A stretch of DNA of 64,000 nucleotides from Hybos culiciformis (Eukaryota; Arthropoda; Insecta; Diptera; Hybotidae). The stretch spans positions 62,019,834 to 62,083,833 of the forward strand of contig OZ023273.1 of NCBI GenBank assembly GCA_964007475.1, read 5' to 3'. Both the position numbers and the translations under genes were made by a program. The notes beneath the pieces were generated by a model, which was given only the letters and a program-made list of their open reading frames with translations, was not told the origin of the DNA and searched no databases. Shown here piece after piece: positions 28,016-37,149 of the stretch (the stretch's first letter is position 1; each line of letters opens with the position of its first letter).

Positions 28016-29085
28016 GTACAACAACAACAAATACAACAACAGCAGCAACAACTTCCACCAATTAATCATCATCAGTCTTCATTATCAGTAACACCAAATA
28101 CAACAAACCATCAATTAATGTTAAACCGTCCAATATCGGCTTATTATAATAGTAATAATCAAACCACTATTACAAATTCTGGAATGCCTTCACCTAATTC
28201 TATGTTGATTCACAATATAAGTTCTAGTAGTAATAACCTGACACAACAACAAATGGCATCGACATCTTCGTTATTAACGGTTGGTAATAGATCAAAAAGT
28301 TCACAAAACTTCACGCGAGATTTACAAGGACATCATACCCTGAGACCAAATCAAATTATTACTCCTTCAATGCCCAATGTAATGCATAGTCATGATCCTA
28401 GTAGTTACATAACCCAGCACCATCAAATATCATCAAGTCAAAGCTTACAAAATATAAATGTTACACCTTTGCAACAAATGTCTCAAGTTGGCGGTAAGTT
28501 GATAAAAATTTTATTTTTTTTAGACGTAAATTTAATTTATTAATATTTTAAGCACCTGTTCATCAACATTCAGATAATCTTCAACATGAGTACAATTTAG
28601 GCATAAATACTACACATTTAAAAAATCAAGGTAAGATAGAAAAATTAATGACTGATAAATTTTATATTTAGAAAAAAAAGTCTCATATCAATCATAAACA
28701 ATTTGTTCGAACATTTTTTAGTAGAAATAACGACATAACCCCACAGGCCAAAGAACTTTTTAATTTTTTACTACAAACACTAAAAGGTGAAGGAGTTCTA
28801 ATACACTCACTTAACTAATTTACTAAAAATTTCTTGGAGTTTTGACCCATAACATTCGAACATATCTACTAGAGTATGTCGTTATTCCATTACGAGATTC
28901 TGGTCCGTGTGTTTATTACATTCAACACCTGCTTAAATAATGTATACATAGTGTGTATGTCGTTATTGATAATAATACAATACACAGAATGAAGCAATTG
29001 AAATATTACCCTTTTAATATGTACTTAAAAATTAAAAAATTGTCATAAGATTTTTGTCCTTATGATATTATATTATTTATTTATT

Positions 29086-29172
<87 letters not shown>

Positions 29173-32100
29173 CTTTATTTAGTATAATTAACTATTATAA
29201 TATTTTTTTTAAAAACTTAATTAATTGAAATTTGTTTTAATAAATTGAACAATTTTTTTTTTAAATATATTGATGTTATTTTCTTTTTTCAAATCATCTG
29301 TCAATTCATTGAATATTTTTAAACCATTATACATCAGCATATTTTTTGTTTTTTCATTTCTAAATAAATTTAATCTAATGCCTTTGACAAACTTAACTCG
29401 AAAAACATGTTCTTGAGCACAAAAACATGTTATTAAAATCGACCGAACAGACTACCTTTAATGTGTTTCACAAAACAGATAAACATCTGTTTTTTTTTTC
29501 TCGAGTTTAAAAACAAAAGTAAACAATACAATATACCTACAAATTCAATTCAAATTCAAAATAAAAAACAATAACAAACTTTTTTTCATTTGTTTACAAA
29601 TAAATACGACATAAAATTTTCAAAGTCAATGTCAAAAATGAAACCCCAGTGAACATTAATGGCTTCACGAAATATTTGTAAAAATTACTCAACCCATCCC
29701 TTAATAACAACATGTTTTCGCAAGAACCAGAACATGTTCTTGTTTTTGTTTTTATTACTATGGGAAAACGACTTCAAAAACATAAAATTAACATGTTTTT
29801 GATCAAGAACATGTTAATCGTGTCAGTCTGTCCAAGGTATAAATGCGAAAATGTTCCTTAACGTATATCCGTGCACATCAACAGCAAACACTATTCTCTC
29901 ACATAGGTATTTAGGGTACAAGTTGTTCTTCATCTTGAAAACTACAATCAACACATTCATAACAATCCTTTGTTTAATTGTCATCCATTTTAATGCTTCC
30001 AGCATAAAATCAATAGGAGTATACTTATAAATTTATATATCCTTATTCGTTCACTTTAATTTTCAAATTAATAATTACTACTTTGCTGACGAATTTGAAA
30101 TTTTTGTCAAACTGAACATTACTTAATAATAATATAAGTGTATAAAAAAAGTTTTCAATCTATGATTATATTTTTCCTTTTAGGAAATTTACAAAAAATT
30201 CCTCCTCGAAGTAATATGAATATGCATCAGCACGGTAGCCCAGTTAAGCAATTGCCCCCAACTGCTCCAAAGCCGCACATGAGTCGAACATTGCATAACC
30301 AAAATAATAAATTGGAATCACTTCCTCCGTTACCTCCAGTAACAACACATCCTTTATTAAAATCCTCCAACACATCACAAGCCAATTCTATTAATTATAT
30401 TGCAAGTACACAAGATCCTCCAAAAGGAGGGTATTATCCTGTTAACAGTAGCAATGCAAAAAATTTTACAGGTGCTAATAATCCTTGGGAACGAGAACAA
30501 CGCGAAAAAGAACATGAAGTACGTCGTGAACAAATTCGACAATGGAGAGATCAAACTATACACGAATTATCAGTAATAACAAATCGGACACAACAACAAG
30601 AAGATCAACTAAAAGCTTTAGTTTTAGAACGAGACTTCGAACGTAGAGCAAATCAAGAAACTTCTGAAGATCTAGACGAGGATGGAGAAACATCTTTGCA
30701 AAACGAAAATATGCAAGAAGTCATTCGTCTGTCCCAACAATCACATACAATGCAAACACCAGTCACAAATTTTCGCCAAGTTGAAGTCAAAGTTTCTAAC
30801 ACTGTAAATACTTCAACTACAAATGATGAAATGAATAATGCGAATTTGGAAAATAATACAGAAGTAAACACAAGTCCACAACAAGCATATCAAATTTATT
30901 CAACTCATCAGCAAACGATTCCTCCGAAAAGCATTTTAAAAAATTACAACCAAACCACAATTCCGTCCTCTCCTTCAAAATCTCAAAAATCTGCAAGTTT
31001 TGCCGATAATCATAGAATCCTCAATAACTCTTCTGATCATTTGATTTCGCAGATATCAAAAGATTTTGGAAATGTGAATTTGAACAGTAACGTTGATTTC
31101 CTAAATTCTAAAAATTTGGATAGTCCACCTGAAGAGAGCTTGACAAATTTACAATCTCAACAAGATGTAAGTCCGCCACCACCTCCCGAAAGACATAGTT
31201 CATATTTGATAATGTTACAGCAGCAACAAAAAAACCGTTCACAAAACTCGTCAAATAAGAATAATTTGATTCAAACACCATCCGAAATTTCGCCTAGCAA
31301 TGATTCAGTCAAACCATCAGTTAATATCAGCAACAATAATAATCCATTAAATCTCCGAAATTTGAACTCGCCTTCAGGTTCACAAGCGAGTGATATTATA
31401 ACGGCTCACTTGTTAATGCGACCGGATAACAAACGGGTCTCATTTCATGACGAAGAAAATAACATGGTTTCGACTCAGCAAGATCAATTATCTGATCAAT
31501 ACGATTTAGAAGTTATTCGTGAAGATCCTAACGTAAGTATTAAAATCAACTGGTTTAAAAAAAAAAACCAAACATTTTTTACACAATGAATAAATTTAAT
31601 AGTTAGTAGGTACTAAAGAATAAAATATTTATAAATGAACATAAATGTTTTAAAATATTGAACAAAATTAAAAAAAATTAGACAGACATGAAAAACGCGG
31701 GCGAAAAAAGATTCCTTCACATAATTCAAGACAAAGAAAAATAAAAATAATTATCGCGAATTAAAACTCAAAACTAATAACATGCATTTGATAAATTTAT
31801 TCATGGCTTTTTTCAATGTTGGTACAATATGATTCATTTAATAAACTTCCTGATTCGCTAAATATTTTTTTTCTTTAATTAGCAATTTGTTCAGCAAGCA
31901 ACGGCATTATTACAAACTCCTACAACTCCTGAAATTGATATCTGGAATAATACTACACAATCCACTCCTGGAGTAATTGGAGCACAAGAAGTTTACAGGT
32001 ACGTTAAACAAATGAGAAGTTTGTCATCTAATTTTAATAGAATCTAGTAAAACCGATAATAGAATCAAGAACTTATTTTTGAATTTTATTTTAATTTTTT

Positions 32101-32354
32101 TAAATTTCAATTCAACTGAGAAATAATAAAAATACTAATAAATATTGAATTTTTATATTAGAGATCCTAGAACACGACGGTTAGCTGAAAAACAGCAACA
32201 GAAGCAGCAGGAGAAATCTAATGAAGCACTTCCAGAAAAATTATCTTTTAAAGAAAAAATGAAAATGTTTGCTATAGAATCGGGAGAAAATCAAACACCG
32301 AAAGACAAGCTTAAAATTTCACGAGCTCAAAGAGACATTGATGCTGTACATTAA
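818..32354 (+). CDS. cno: canoe/afadin, 3' part (RA2-FHA-DIL-PDZ-actin-binding tail), partial at 5' end
   Basis: Scaffold protein that links cadherin/nectin adherens junctions to F-actin under Rap1/Ras control, at the inner face of the plasma membrane. Exons read in phase: 818-975, 1040-1121, 9443-9630, 10570-10734, 12644-12765, 13796-13850, 14659-14858, 16882-17061, 17138-17603, 17668-17896, 19099-19394, 19915-20162, 22266-22384, 25965-26096, 26512-26629, 27847-28493, 28553-28630, 30184-31532, 31883-31998, 32162-32354. Together they give 1712 codons before the stop, with no frame break at any junction. Domain order RA2, FHA-like, DIL, PDZ, then a long disordered tail is the afadin order. The start codon and RA1 lie upstream. 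Weak donors are seen at 976 (GTGCTA) and 26630 (GTTTCA). The small exon 13796-13850 rests mainly on phase. Identity of the family is very secure; exact exon edges are read by eye. Confidence 0.93.
1917..1978. repeat. Two tandem copies of a 31-bp unit
   Basis: Unit 1917-1947 is repeated at 1948-1978 with one difference in the last base. Each unit holds a small palindrome, ATTACATTaaaAATGTAAT. Confidence 0.9.
2235..3045. mobile_element. Non-autonomous DNA transposon with internal duplication, TTAA-type flank
   Basis: Ends form an imperfect inverted repeat: CCCCCAGATTATATTAG at 2235 and the complement of CCAATCTAACCTGGGGG ending at 3045. The flanks are TTAA (2231-2234) and TTAG (3046-3049), which suggests a TTAA target as used by piggyBac-like elements. 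The body is two related units of about 400 bp. Each carries a hairpin: 2494-2545 (CACTGTCTTCTCTG paired with CAGAGAAGACAGTG) and a diverged copy at 2901-2959. No transposase is present. Confidence 0.7.
3160..3434. mobile_element. Foldback MITE, 275 bp
   Basis: Nearly the whole element is an inverted repeat, with arms of about 125 bp meeting near 3295. It begins AGAGGAATCAG and ends CTGATTCCTCT. Small frames inside it are shadows of the palindrome. It is related to the element at 4016-4213. Confidence 0.8.
4016..4213. mobile_element. hAT-like MITE, 198 bp, with 8-bp target duplication
   Basis: The direct repeat GTAGGACG flanks it on both sides (4008-4015 and 4214-4221). Terminal inverted repeats of about 30 bp begin AAAGAGTATGTATAT and contain AGAGGATTCAGT. 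The interior matches parts of the 3160-3434 element (ACAACCCCATGAGCTT in both). The 8-bp duplication points to the hAT superfamily. Confidence 0.8.
4801..5574. mobile_element. Composite inverted-repeat element, 774 bp
   Basis: Outer inverted repeats of about 45 bp begin ATGCTAGAGATAGAGTCGAC (4801) and end with the complement at 5574. They are CpG-rich (ACGCGCGTGTACGC), unlike the host DNA. Inside lies a second palindrome with arms of about 140 bp (5071-5210 and 5221-5357) and a 10-base loop. I see no clear target duplication and no transposase. Confidence 0.75.
6053..6337. mobile_element. Foldback MITE, 285 bp
   Basis: Arms of about 100 bp run inward from TAATGATATTTATAAGAGGG (6053) and its complement ending at 6337. 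Internal segments such as ATACAAGTAAATTTCAGAA are also paired. The target duplication is not clear. Confidence 0.75.
7873..8896. mobile_element. hAT-like non-autonomous element, 1024 bp, hosting a nested MITE
   Basis: Inverted ends AGGGTTGCCAACT (7874 on) and AGTTGACAACCCTG (to 8896). The direct repeat AATAAAAT flanks it at 7865-7872 and 8897-8904, an 8-bp duplication expected for hAT. The first base appears changed from C to T on the left. A second element (7967-8298) has inserted into it. No transposase frame is seen. Confidence 0.75.
7967..8298. mobile_element. Nested MITE with long G runs, about 332 bp
   Basis: Ends GGGGCTGTTCACAAATTACG and CGTTACGTAATATGTGAACAGTCCC form inverted repeats, flanked by TTA on both sides (7964-7966, 8299-8301). 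It contains G runs at 7998-8008 (11), 8038-8050 (13), 8205-8212 (8) and 8236-8253 (18), with GTTACG motifs near each. Similar end sequences are familiar from repeats in other arthropod genomes; that is recollection, not a search. Confidence 0.75.
9443..12765 (+). CDS. cno: cno exons: basic linker and FHA-like domain
   Basis: Three exons (9443-9630, 10570-10734, 12644-12765). The first starts with IMFHVRRRPAD and a lysine/arginine cluster, then MLVEVTHSGDGGRRFKLGSDPIE. The second carries the FHA core LQLFGPSIQPRHC and FVNGHHITQP; the third ends the fold with GSVVMFGRVASYRFIDSPQD. In this family the FHA fold follows RA2. Whether it still binds phosphothreonine cannot be told from sequence. Exon phases are 0 at both internal joins. 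The intron 9631-10569 holds a fossil RNase H fragment, and the 1.9-kb intron 10735-12643 shows only AT-rich sequence. Confidence 0.88.
10003..10122 (+). pseudogene. Fossil RNase H fragment of a LINE
   Basis: Forty codons read TVEV...SITGRTIRIYSDSKMTFTKLEAFVVN and then stop at 10123. The GRTIRIYSDS segment followed by LEAFVV matches the RNase H domain of jockey-type LINE ORF2, with the aspartate of SDS at the catalytic position. Sequence downstream to about 10250 (a WGVGPRWEIPI-like reading) may be the decayed WVPGH block. It lies in a canoe intron and is not functional. Confidence 0.5.
13796..14858 (+). CDS. cno: cno exons: disordered linker between FHA and DIL
   Basis: Two short exons (13796-13850 and 14659-14858) encode a polar, serine/asparagine/acidic linker (for example SPTSPQSWNDDD and EFAYDPEQETKSVSS). 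It has no recognisable fold and is expected to vary between species. Support comes from phase: 12765 ends in phase 2, 13850 in phase 0, and 14858 in phase 2, matching 16882. The 14659 acceptor (TTCACAG) is weak in pyrimidines, and an in-frame ATG at 14635 lies just before it in intron sequence. The intron 14859-16881 (2 kb) shows nothing beyond AT-rich DNA. Confidence 0.7.
16882..19394 (+). CDS. cno: cno exons: DIL (dilute / cargo-binding) domain
   Basis: Exons 16882-17061, 17138-17603, 17668-17896 and 19099-19394 encode the DIL domain shared with class V myosins. Hallmarks are FKLAPVYSLYLCARYRAS at the entry, LAFWMANSSEFLHFLK, LLRRCRVNAALTIQLFSQLF, and WAERQGLELAADCHL. It continues through CFRLNSLQM, VSVADELTRADGREVKLEE and LLPDDGFSCDVV. 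The codon across the 17896/19099 join reads alanine, giving the expected LQMAALLQQ. This is the best-conserved part of the protein. Introns are short except 17897-19098, which holds no recognisable feature. Confidence 0.93.
19915..22384 (+). CDS. cno: cno exons: PDZ domain
   Basis: Exons 19915-20162 and 22266-22384. The PDZ domain binds the C-termini of nectins and other junction membrane proteins. The carboxylate-binding loop region reads KNANGMGLSIVAAKGAG, followed by GIYIKSVVPGGAADADG and LQAGDQLLRVDRQSLIG. The second exon gives TGPIVALEVAKQGAIYHG, the final strand and the conserved extension after it. The split codon at 20162/22266 makes arginine. The 2.1-kb intron between them holds the truncated LTR retrotransposon. 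Exon 22384 ends in phase 1, which fits both exon 25965 (long form) and exon 22538 (proposed short form). Confidence 0.93.
20310..21641 (-). pseudogene. Broken gag-protease coding region
   Basis: Four overlapping minus-strand segments: 21641-21123 (gag, with NWRIFKQNWQQF and GVFLNSAGSQA, like gag of K02A2.6-type Ty3/Gypsy elements), 21169-20933 (gag end with RDRIVLGVWDKKLQKRML), 20946-20752 (zinc knuckle CKYCNLMHVYGKCP and a second CKKCGKK) and 20849-20310 (aspartic protease with the active-site LDTGAEINVIP and ILGLEGCLNL). Frames shift near 21165-21180, 20935-20946 and 20790-20800, the last two in runs of A. All three breaks disable the polyprotein. Confidence 0.8.
21689..21698 (-). other. 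Primer binding site, tRNA-Ser type
   Basis: Minus-strand TGGCGCAGCC immediately follows the LTR end ...TTTAACA. TGGCGCAG is the start of the primer site complementary to the 3' end of tRNA-Ser, as in the 17.6/297 group of insect elements (established knowledge). Confidence 0.7.
21699..21951 (-). repeat. Single LTR of the retrotransposon
   Basis: On the + strand it starts TGTTAAATATC and ends GATATCTAACA, a near-perfect inverted repeat at its ends with the TG...CA limits of LTRs. It directly abuts the primer binding site. No matching second LTR is found near 20200-20310. Confidence 0.75.
22538..24441 (+). CDS. Candidate alternative 3'-terminal exon of canoe
   Basis: An open frame of 634 complete codons runs from an AG at 22536-22537 to a TAA at 24439-24441. 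The exon enters in phase 1, exactly what the PDZ exon (ending 22384) supplies. There is no in-frame ATG near its start (the first is about 375 bases in), which argues for splicing from upstream, not a separate gene. The protein is serine/asparagine-rich and looks disordered, with RRRSSSSLQEELCARGEK, a KTVSFDL segment, a cysteine cluster CECREHCFFSPC and a serine-rich end. An AATAAA lies at 24473-24478. Joined to the PDZ exon it would end canoe without the actin-binding tail. Oddities: the acceptor follows a run of A instead of a pyrimidine tract, and good donor-like sites occur at 23659 and 24421, both in phase 0, which cannot join exon 25965 in frame. I recognise no family. Confidence 0.6.
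24473..24478 (+). promoter_or_regulatory. Candidate polyadenylation signal after alternative canoe exon
   Basis: AATAAA 32 bases after the stop of the proposed alternative terminal exon. In such AT-rich DNA the hexamer is common by chance, so it is permissive evidence only. Confidence 0.35.
25965..28630 (+). CDS. cno: cno exons: post-PDZ region with polyglutamine tract
   Basis: Exons 25965-26096, 26512-26629, 27847-28493 and 28553-28630, all joined in phase 1 or 2 as required. The first starts RRMSERDFNRLGD and carries SKSVPALHH, a short motif found after the PDZ domain in insect Canoe. The third opens with FPPSTQQ and then a long glutamine tract broken by isoleucine and valine, followed by serine/asparagine/proline-rich sequence. 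The segment is probably disordered. The intron before the polyQ exon contains a 936-bp inverted-repeat transposon (26761-27696), and the donor after 26629 is weak. Confidence 0.83.
26761..27696. mobile_element. Inverted-repeat transposon with five internal GTTCCCGGAATGACG copies, 936 bp
   Basis: Perfect 30-bp inverted ends starting TGGCGCAAAATCACCAAGGT, flanked by TATA on both sides. Inside, the motif CGTTCCCGGAATGACG occurs five times in the same direction, at about 26940-26956 (one extra base), 26956-26971, 27113-27128, 27304-27319 and 27501-27516. No transposase is visible. It lies in the canoe intron just before the polyQ exon. Confidence 0.85.
27877..28053 (+). repeat. CAA/CAG repeat coding for polyglutamine in canoe
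   Basis: About 59 codons of CAA and CAG with periodic ATA (isoleucine) and one GTA (valine). The ATA codons sit at intervals of four to nine codons, so the tract probably grew by copying of (CAA)nATA units. The opposite strand shows open frames of leucine or valine only, which are shadows of the repeat. Confidence 0.95.
29087..29171. repeat. (TTTA)n microsatellite, LINE 3' tail
   Basis: About 21 uninterrupted TTTA units (AAAT on the minus strand), directly 3' of the LINE remnant stop and therefore probably its expanded tail. Confidence 0.9.
29401..29840. mobile_element. Foldback element inserted in the LINE remnant
   Basis: Inverted copies of AACATGTTCTTGAGCAC (29404 on) and of TTTTTGATCAAGAACATGTT (to about 29815) face each other. 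Further ACATGTT repeats lie inside. The LINE protein is interrupted exactly across this block. The right edge is not certain; a shared CGAAAA at both flanks may be the target duplication. Confidence 0.6.
30184..32354 (+). CDS. cno: cno exons: coiled/actin-binding C-terminus and stop
   Basis: Exons 30184-31532, 31883-31998 and 32162-32354. The first holds proline-rich stretches (PPLPPV and PPPPPER), then a charged helix starting NPWEREQREKEHEVRREQ and reaching LKALVLERDFERRA, which resembles the helical, F-actin-contacting part of afadin. The second carries TPGVIGAQEVYR. The last has RDPRTRRLAEKQ and LSFKEKMKMFAIESGE, the conserved afadin C-terminal block, ending at a TAA. This end is what the proposed alternative exon would remove. 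Confidence 0.9.
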
Positions 32355-32598
32355 GAATATTAACGAAAATTATTATCAAAATTATATTGTATGTATATAA
32401 AAAAAATTTCATGAAATTTGCAATGAATTCTATACTTTTGTTAGTCAAAGCTTTGTGTTCGCCTGAATTATTATTTTATGTACATACACATAACTCACCA
32501 AGTAAATTTAAATATTATAAAAATATAGTGTTGGCCTTAAAATTTTAAATAATGTAAATGCAAAGAATTTTAAATTTATAAGTGACTTAGACAACTTG

Positions 32599-32604
32599 AA
32601 TAAA
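32599..32604 (+). promoter_or_regulatory. Candidate polyadenylation signal of canoe
   Basis: AATAAA 245 bases past the canoe stop codon, in the sequence TTGAATAAAGT. It is the best-placed signal for the long isoform; no transcript data are available. Confidence 0.5.
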
Positions 32605-35600
32605 GTATTTTTATTAGGACTAATTTAATGCTAAATTTCTTCCTTTACTCAAAATAAAACATTTTTTCGTTTACGTTTTTACTTTTTTAATTTTTTTTCA
32701 TTGAATTTATACACAATCGTTTAGTTGTTTACAGTTTAAAATTAAATTATGGAATTTTTCTTGAGCTTTAATAGTTAACAAATTTAAAGTTCGAGAAATT
32801 TTTTTTTCAAATATCAGATCAGTTAACTCAACTGAGGTTTAAACTGTAACCGCTTATTACCTTTTTTTTTATTTAATTAATTTTGGTGAATTAATGGGTT
32901 TTTTTTTATATAAAATAGACTATTAAAAAATCATTGGGACCAAAATTTAATTCCAATTAAGCTTTAATATATTCACATTAAAACTGTCAAACTAAATTTA
33001 TGAAAAACTTTATAAAATTTTTTTAATCATAAAATCATAAATAATAAAAAATTTTCAAAACGATTTAAATATATATTTTTTTAAAATTTTAAAAAGTGAT
33101 TACACTTAATGATCTTCAAAATTAAAAAAATATATTATCTAATTTAATTAGATTAATTAGATCATTTATAATTTAGTTATCGAAAAATTTAAGTCGAAAG
33201 TCTTAATAAAAGTACAAATAAGAATGAACCGTAGAAATTTTCTATTTCAACCTTTCGCATATTTCTTTTGACCCAGAATTTCTTCAGGTTTTTCATTTCA
33301 TTCAAAATAAATTAATATCCATTTAATATTTTTATTAACCTTTTCTCGAATAAAACATTCCAAAATAAATTAGTTACAAACAAATATATATTTTTTTAAT
33401 TTAATAAAAATTTATGAATTAAATTTAAAAAATAGTAATTTCATTTATAATAAATTTCTAAATAGTAATTTAATTTATAATAAATTAATTCTCAAATATC
33501 ATTATTATATTCACAATTTCATTTATTTAAATCGTTTTGGAAACGATACGATAACTGTCGTTTAAGATATTAGTACTATAGTAATTAGAACTATATTTTA
33601 ATAAAATCTTTAAAAAGAACACAAAGCATGTTTTAAATTTCTAAATGTTTTGAAAATTAAACTTTCGCTAAGAAATTGTTAGATGAAATGCCGATTAATA
33701 AATTAAAACTGTTTCTTAGTGAAAATTTCATTTATAATAAATTCAATATAAATTTTATTATTGTTTAAAAAAGTATAAAATGACCAATTATTATTATAAA
33801 TATTATCTTAAAATTAAGGAAAAATATTTTTATCAATAAAAATTTTCAATAAAAAAAAAAATTATATTTTGAATATTTTTAGATTTTTATTAAATTTTTT
33901 ATTTTAAAATATTTAAATAATTATTGTTATTTACTAGTAATTTAATGAAAATAATAACAAAGAAAAACAACAATTCTTTACAATAAAAAAATTATCATTT
34001 TTATAATCATATTTTTTATAAAATTTAAAATCCGAAATAATTGTACCTCCGTTCTTTTGGTTCGAAAAACTGATTACAAAAATTACCACTTATTAGTTAC
34101 ATTGATTCTTTATTATATTTTAAATTTTTTAATAAATAACTACTACATTTGCTAATAGTAAAAAAAAGTCGGTATTACCTACCTGCGCATTAAATGGAAA
34201 AATTATATGTATTGTTTAATATATATTTTTTTTTAATTATACTAGATCAAGTTTTCAGTACTTTGATTAATGTCTCACTTGACTAATTGTCTTGATCTAC
34301 ACACTAACAAAGATATTTTTATTTTCCGGTACTAAGAACTAAGAATTTTATGTTATTAATTAATTAATAGTACTTATTGAACGATGGAATGATACATAAT
34401 CATGTAAAATAATTAAATAATTTTAGGACATTTTTCAAATTAAAAATATTCAACAAATCTGATTACAACTGAGATTTCAAACTTAAGTCTGCATTTTCTA
34501 AATAAAATCTTTTTTAAAAGCTTTTGTCTATACTGCTTTGTAAATAATTTTTTTTATAATACAATACAATATAATAATATTTTTATTGTTTATCGAGTAG
34601 GCAAATAAAAAGGATTTTATAAATTTTAATAGTTGAAATATCAAATGAAATCTCCCTCTTCTCTTCCTGCATAAAATTAATAACTACATAAAATGTTACT
34701 AATAATTTTTTCAAATGTTTATCAGTGATTAGATTTTTTTAAATTTAAATTGTTATAAAATCAATTAATCAACTTTTCTCGAGATTACATTAATTATGTA
34801 AGTTCCTCGGAAAAAAAAAAACAGAATTGACGCTTAGACATTTTCTTACTAAAACAATTGTTAATTAAAAAAAAAAAAACTTATATAATATTCACGAAAA
34901 ATGGAAAAATGTAGCAATATTTTGTCAATTGTTAAAATATTACAAATTTTTGACATTTTAAGGAAAGAATTTTACTATGTAATATTCAAAATCGGTTATT
35001 TAAATTCATAATAAATAAAATCTTAGAAAAGTCCTCTAAGAGCTTAAAGAAATAAAATAATCCTAATATAGATTTTACAGTACCTTGACATTGTGAACTT
35101 TTTAAATAATGAATATATATATTTTTTTAATCAATATTGATATAATTAATTCTTTTATGTTATTTCCTAAAAAAAAATTTTTAAAGTTTTTTTTTTACTT
35201 ATAATAAAAGAACTTTTTAAATTTTTAATTTTGTCAACTGTCAACCACAGTCTTTGGCCAAGAAAGTATTATGTTATATTTTGGTAATTGTCGTCGATTA
35301 TATTCTGTTATCATAAACCAGACGCAGCTACTATTTTTTATTAGTTCTTCAAAATAAAAATGGATATGTTATTATAAATACGATTCGATGGTAAAATCCA
35401 AAAAGTCTTTTTCATAAATACTGTTTTGATTAATTTCAATGAAAATCCAAATGTATCTTCACTAAATGAAAAAAGACCAGTATTTTCTATTTTAACAATA
35501 ATTGTATTTCATCGTATTCCTTTTTTTTTAATTTTATCTTGAAATGTTATGAAACTTACATATAACTTTCAAACTTAGTTATATTTTGTTTATAAATATG

Positions 35601-36401
35601 CATATGTATTTATATAATGAAAGTTTACAATTAAAGAATATTATATATCAATAACTTTTAACCTTAGAATAATGTATAAGAAAAAATATCAAAGCAAAAA
35701 TTGTTATTATTACAAAATGTAGACAAGGTACAATTATAAAAAAATAAAATTATCTAATTAAAACAAAAAAAACGTGTTTTTGATAATTCTTAGCATTTAA
35801 CGAGATAAATTAGCGATAATATGGTTTCCAGGCTTCTACTTAATTGAGACTTATTCAGTAAGACATCTTTTTTTTATCTTGATTACGTCTTTTCCCATAC
35901 CTAATTCCAAAGAAAGACTATAAAAGTACATACTTACTTATTCTTAAAATGTAGCCTTTTTGTTTTTTTTTTTGTGATTCTTTCGTGGTAGTACTGAGTT
36001 TAAAAAATATAAAAATAATGAATGAATAATGCAAATCAGGAAAAGTTAAATAATTTTCTTTTTTAATTTAGTTATTAATTTGAATTAATTATCTATTTTT
36101 GACTTATCTAACTTGTGTAAAATAAATACAATAAAAATTGTTTATTTGCTTTACTGCCACCATAACTCCATAAAACCATTACTTTATGCCACCATAATTC
36201 CATTAACAATTATCTCAAAATAAAATATTCAACAAAATATAAACAGTAGTACATTATCTGGTCCTTATCGGTTTCTATTTTTCGAAATTATGATTTTTGT
36301 CGAAAATATAGCAAGTTGAAATAAAAAGTTGAAAAAAGGAGTAAAAAATTCCTCTATTAAAAATTTGCTTATAAAAATTAAAAAAATCCTCGATGATAAG
36401 C

Positions 36402-36840
36402 AGGCCTTTGGAGGGGCAATATTTTTTGGTTGCTCCGCTCTAGCTCCGGTCCAGCTCCTAATAGTTGCTCACGCTCCGTTCTTGCCTTCACTCCTAGCTC
36501 CACCACAAGTTTCACATTAAAATTTTTAATAGTTTTGTAAAAAAATTAAACACATAAATTTATTTCAATAGTGGGGATACACTTTTATTAAATTATTAAT
36601 TTAACATCAAAAAATTATAAAATGAAAAAATTTGCATGAAATTTTTAAAAAGTTATTTTGAAACAACAAATAAATATCAAATATCAAGCCAACTAGAATC
36701 ATTTTATGAAATTTTTGTGAATATAATAGGTATATTATTGTCAAACAATTTTGCGTTATCAACAGTGGAGCGCGGAGCAATCAATATTTTTTGTTATTTT
36801 TTGTGCTCGAGCTCTACTCACGCTCCAATCCTCAGTTTTG
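36402..36840. repeat. GCTCC-rich repeat, probable decayed transposon
   Basis: Two GC-richer blocks, near 36402-36510 (TTGCTCCGCTCTAGCTCCGG) and 36765-36835 (GTGGAGCGCGGAGCAATCAA, then CTCACGCTCCAATC), face each other in AT-rich DNA. GCAATATTTTTTGGTTGCTCC near the left is echoed by GGAGCAATCAATATTTTTT on the right. Ends and target duplication could not be fixed. Confidence 0.45.
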
Positions 36841-37149
36841 ATGCGTGTATATATACTATCTTTATCTATATATGTACATTGTACACAACTTTAATTTAAA
36901 TAGTTTCATTTACATTAGGTTTTGCAGAATATTTAAATAGAAAACATTGAGAAAATTCATGAAGATTCATGAAGAGAAAGAATATTCAAGAGAAATGTCC
37001 CAATAAAAAAATCTGAGTCCACCTCTGTGTGTGAAGAAAAAGTTATTTTTTACTTTTTCATGCGGCTTGTCCTCAGTTTTTTTGAAAACTCGTTTTTTAC
37101 TTATTTTTTATTTTCTGCCTTTTTCACGTTAACTAAATTGTTATTACAA

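Larger units (their letters stand above)
29074..30026 (-). pseudogene. 5'-truncated LINE (jockey/CR1-like ORF2 C-terminus) with (AAAT)n tail
   Basis: On the minus strand, 30023-29841 reads TPIDFMLEALKWMTIKQRI and later NLYPKYLCERIVF...YTLRN, the region after the reverse transcriptase in LINE ORF2. Then 29400-29221 reads RVKFVKGIRLNLFRNEK and MYNGLKIFNELTDDLKKE and ends in a stop at 29223-29221. The two pieces are the usual consecutive parts of such proteins but are split by a foldback insertion (about 29401-29840). The 3' end runs into an (AAAT)n tract, a typical LINE tail. It lies in the canoe intron 28631-30183. Confidence 0.75.

Noticed and set aside
27833..28072. Long leucine-only or valine-only frames on the minus strand
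   Set aside because: They are the complement of the CAA/CAG repeat that codes for polyglutamine in canoe.
28709..28980. Possible MITE with AATAACGACATA and TATGTCGTTATT ends
   Set aside because: Only about 12 bp pair, a third TATGTCGTTATT copy lies outside, and direct repeats (TTCGAACAT) are mixed in; the ends cannot be defined.
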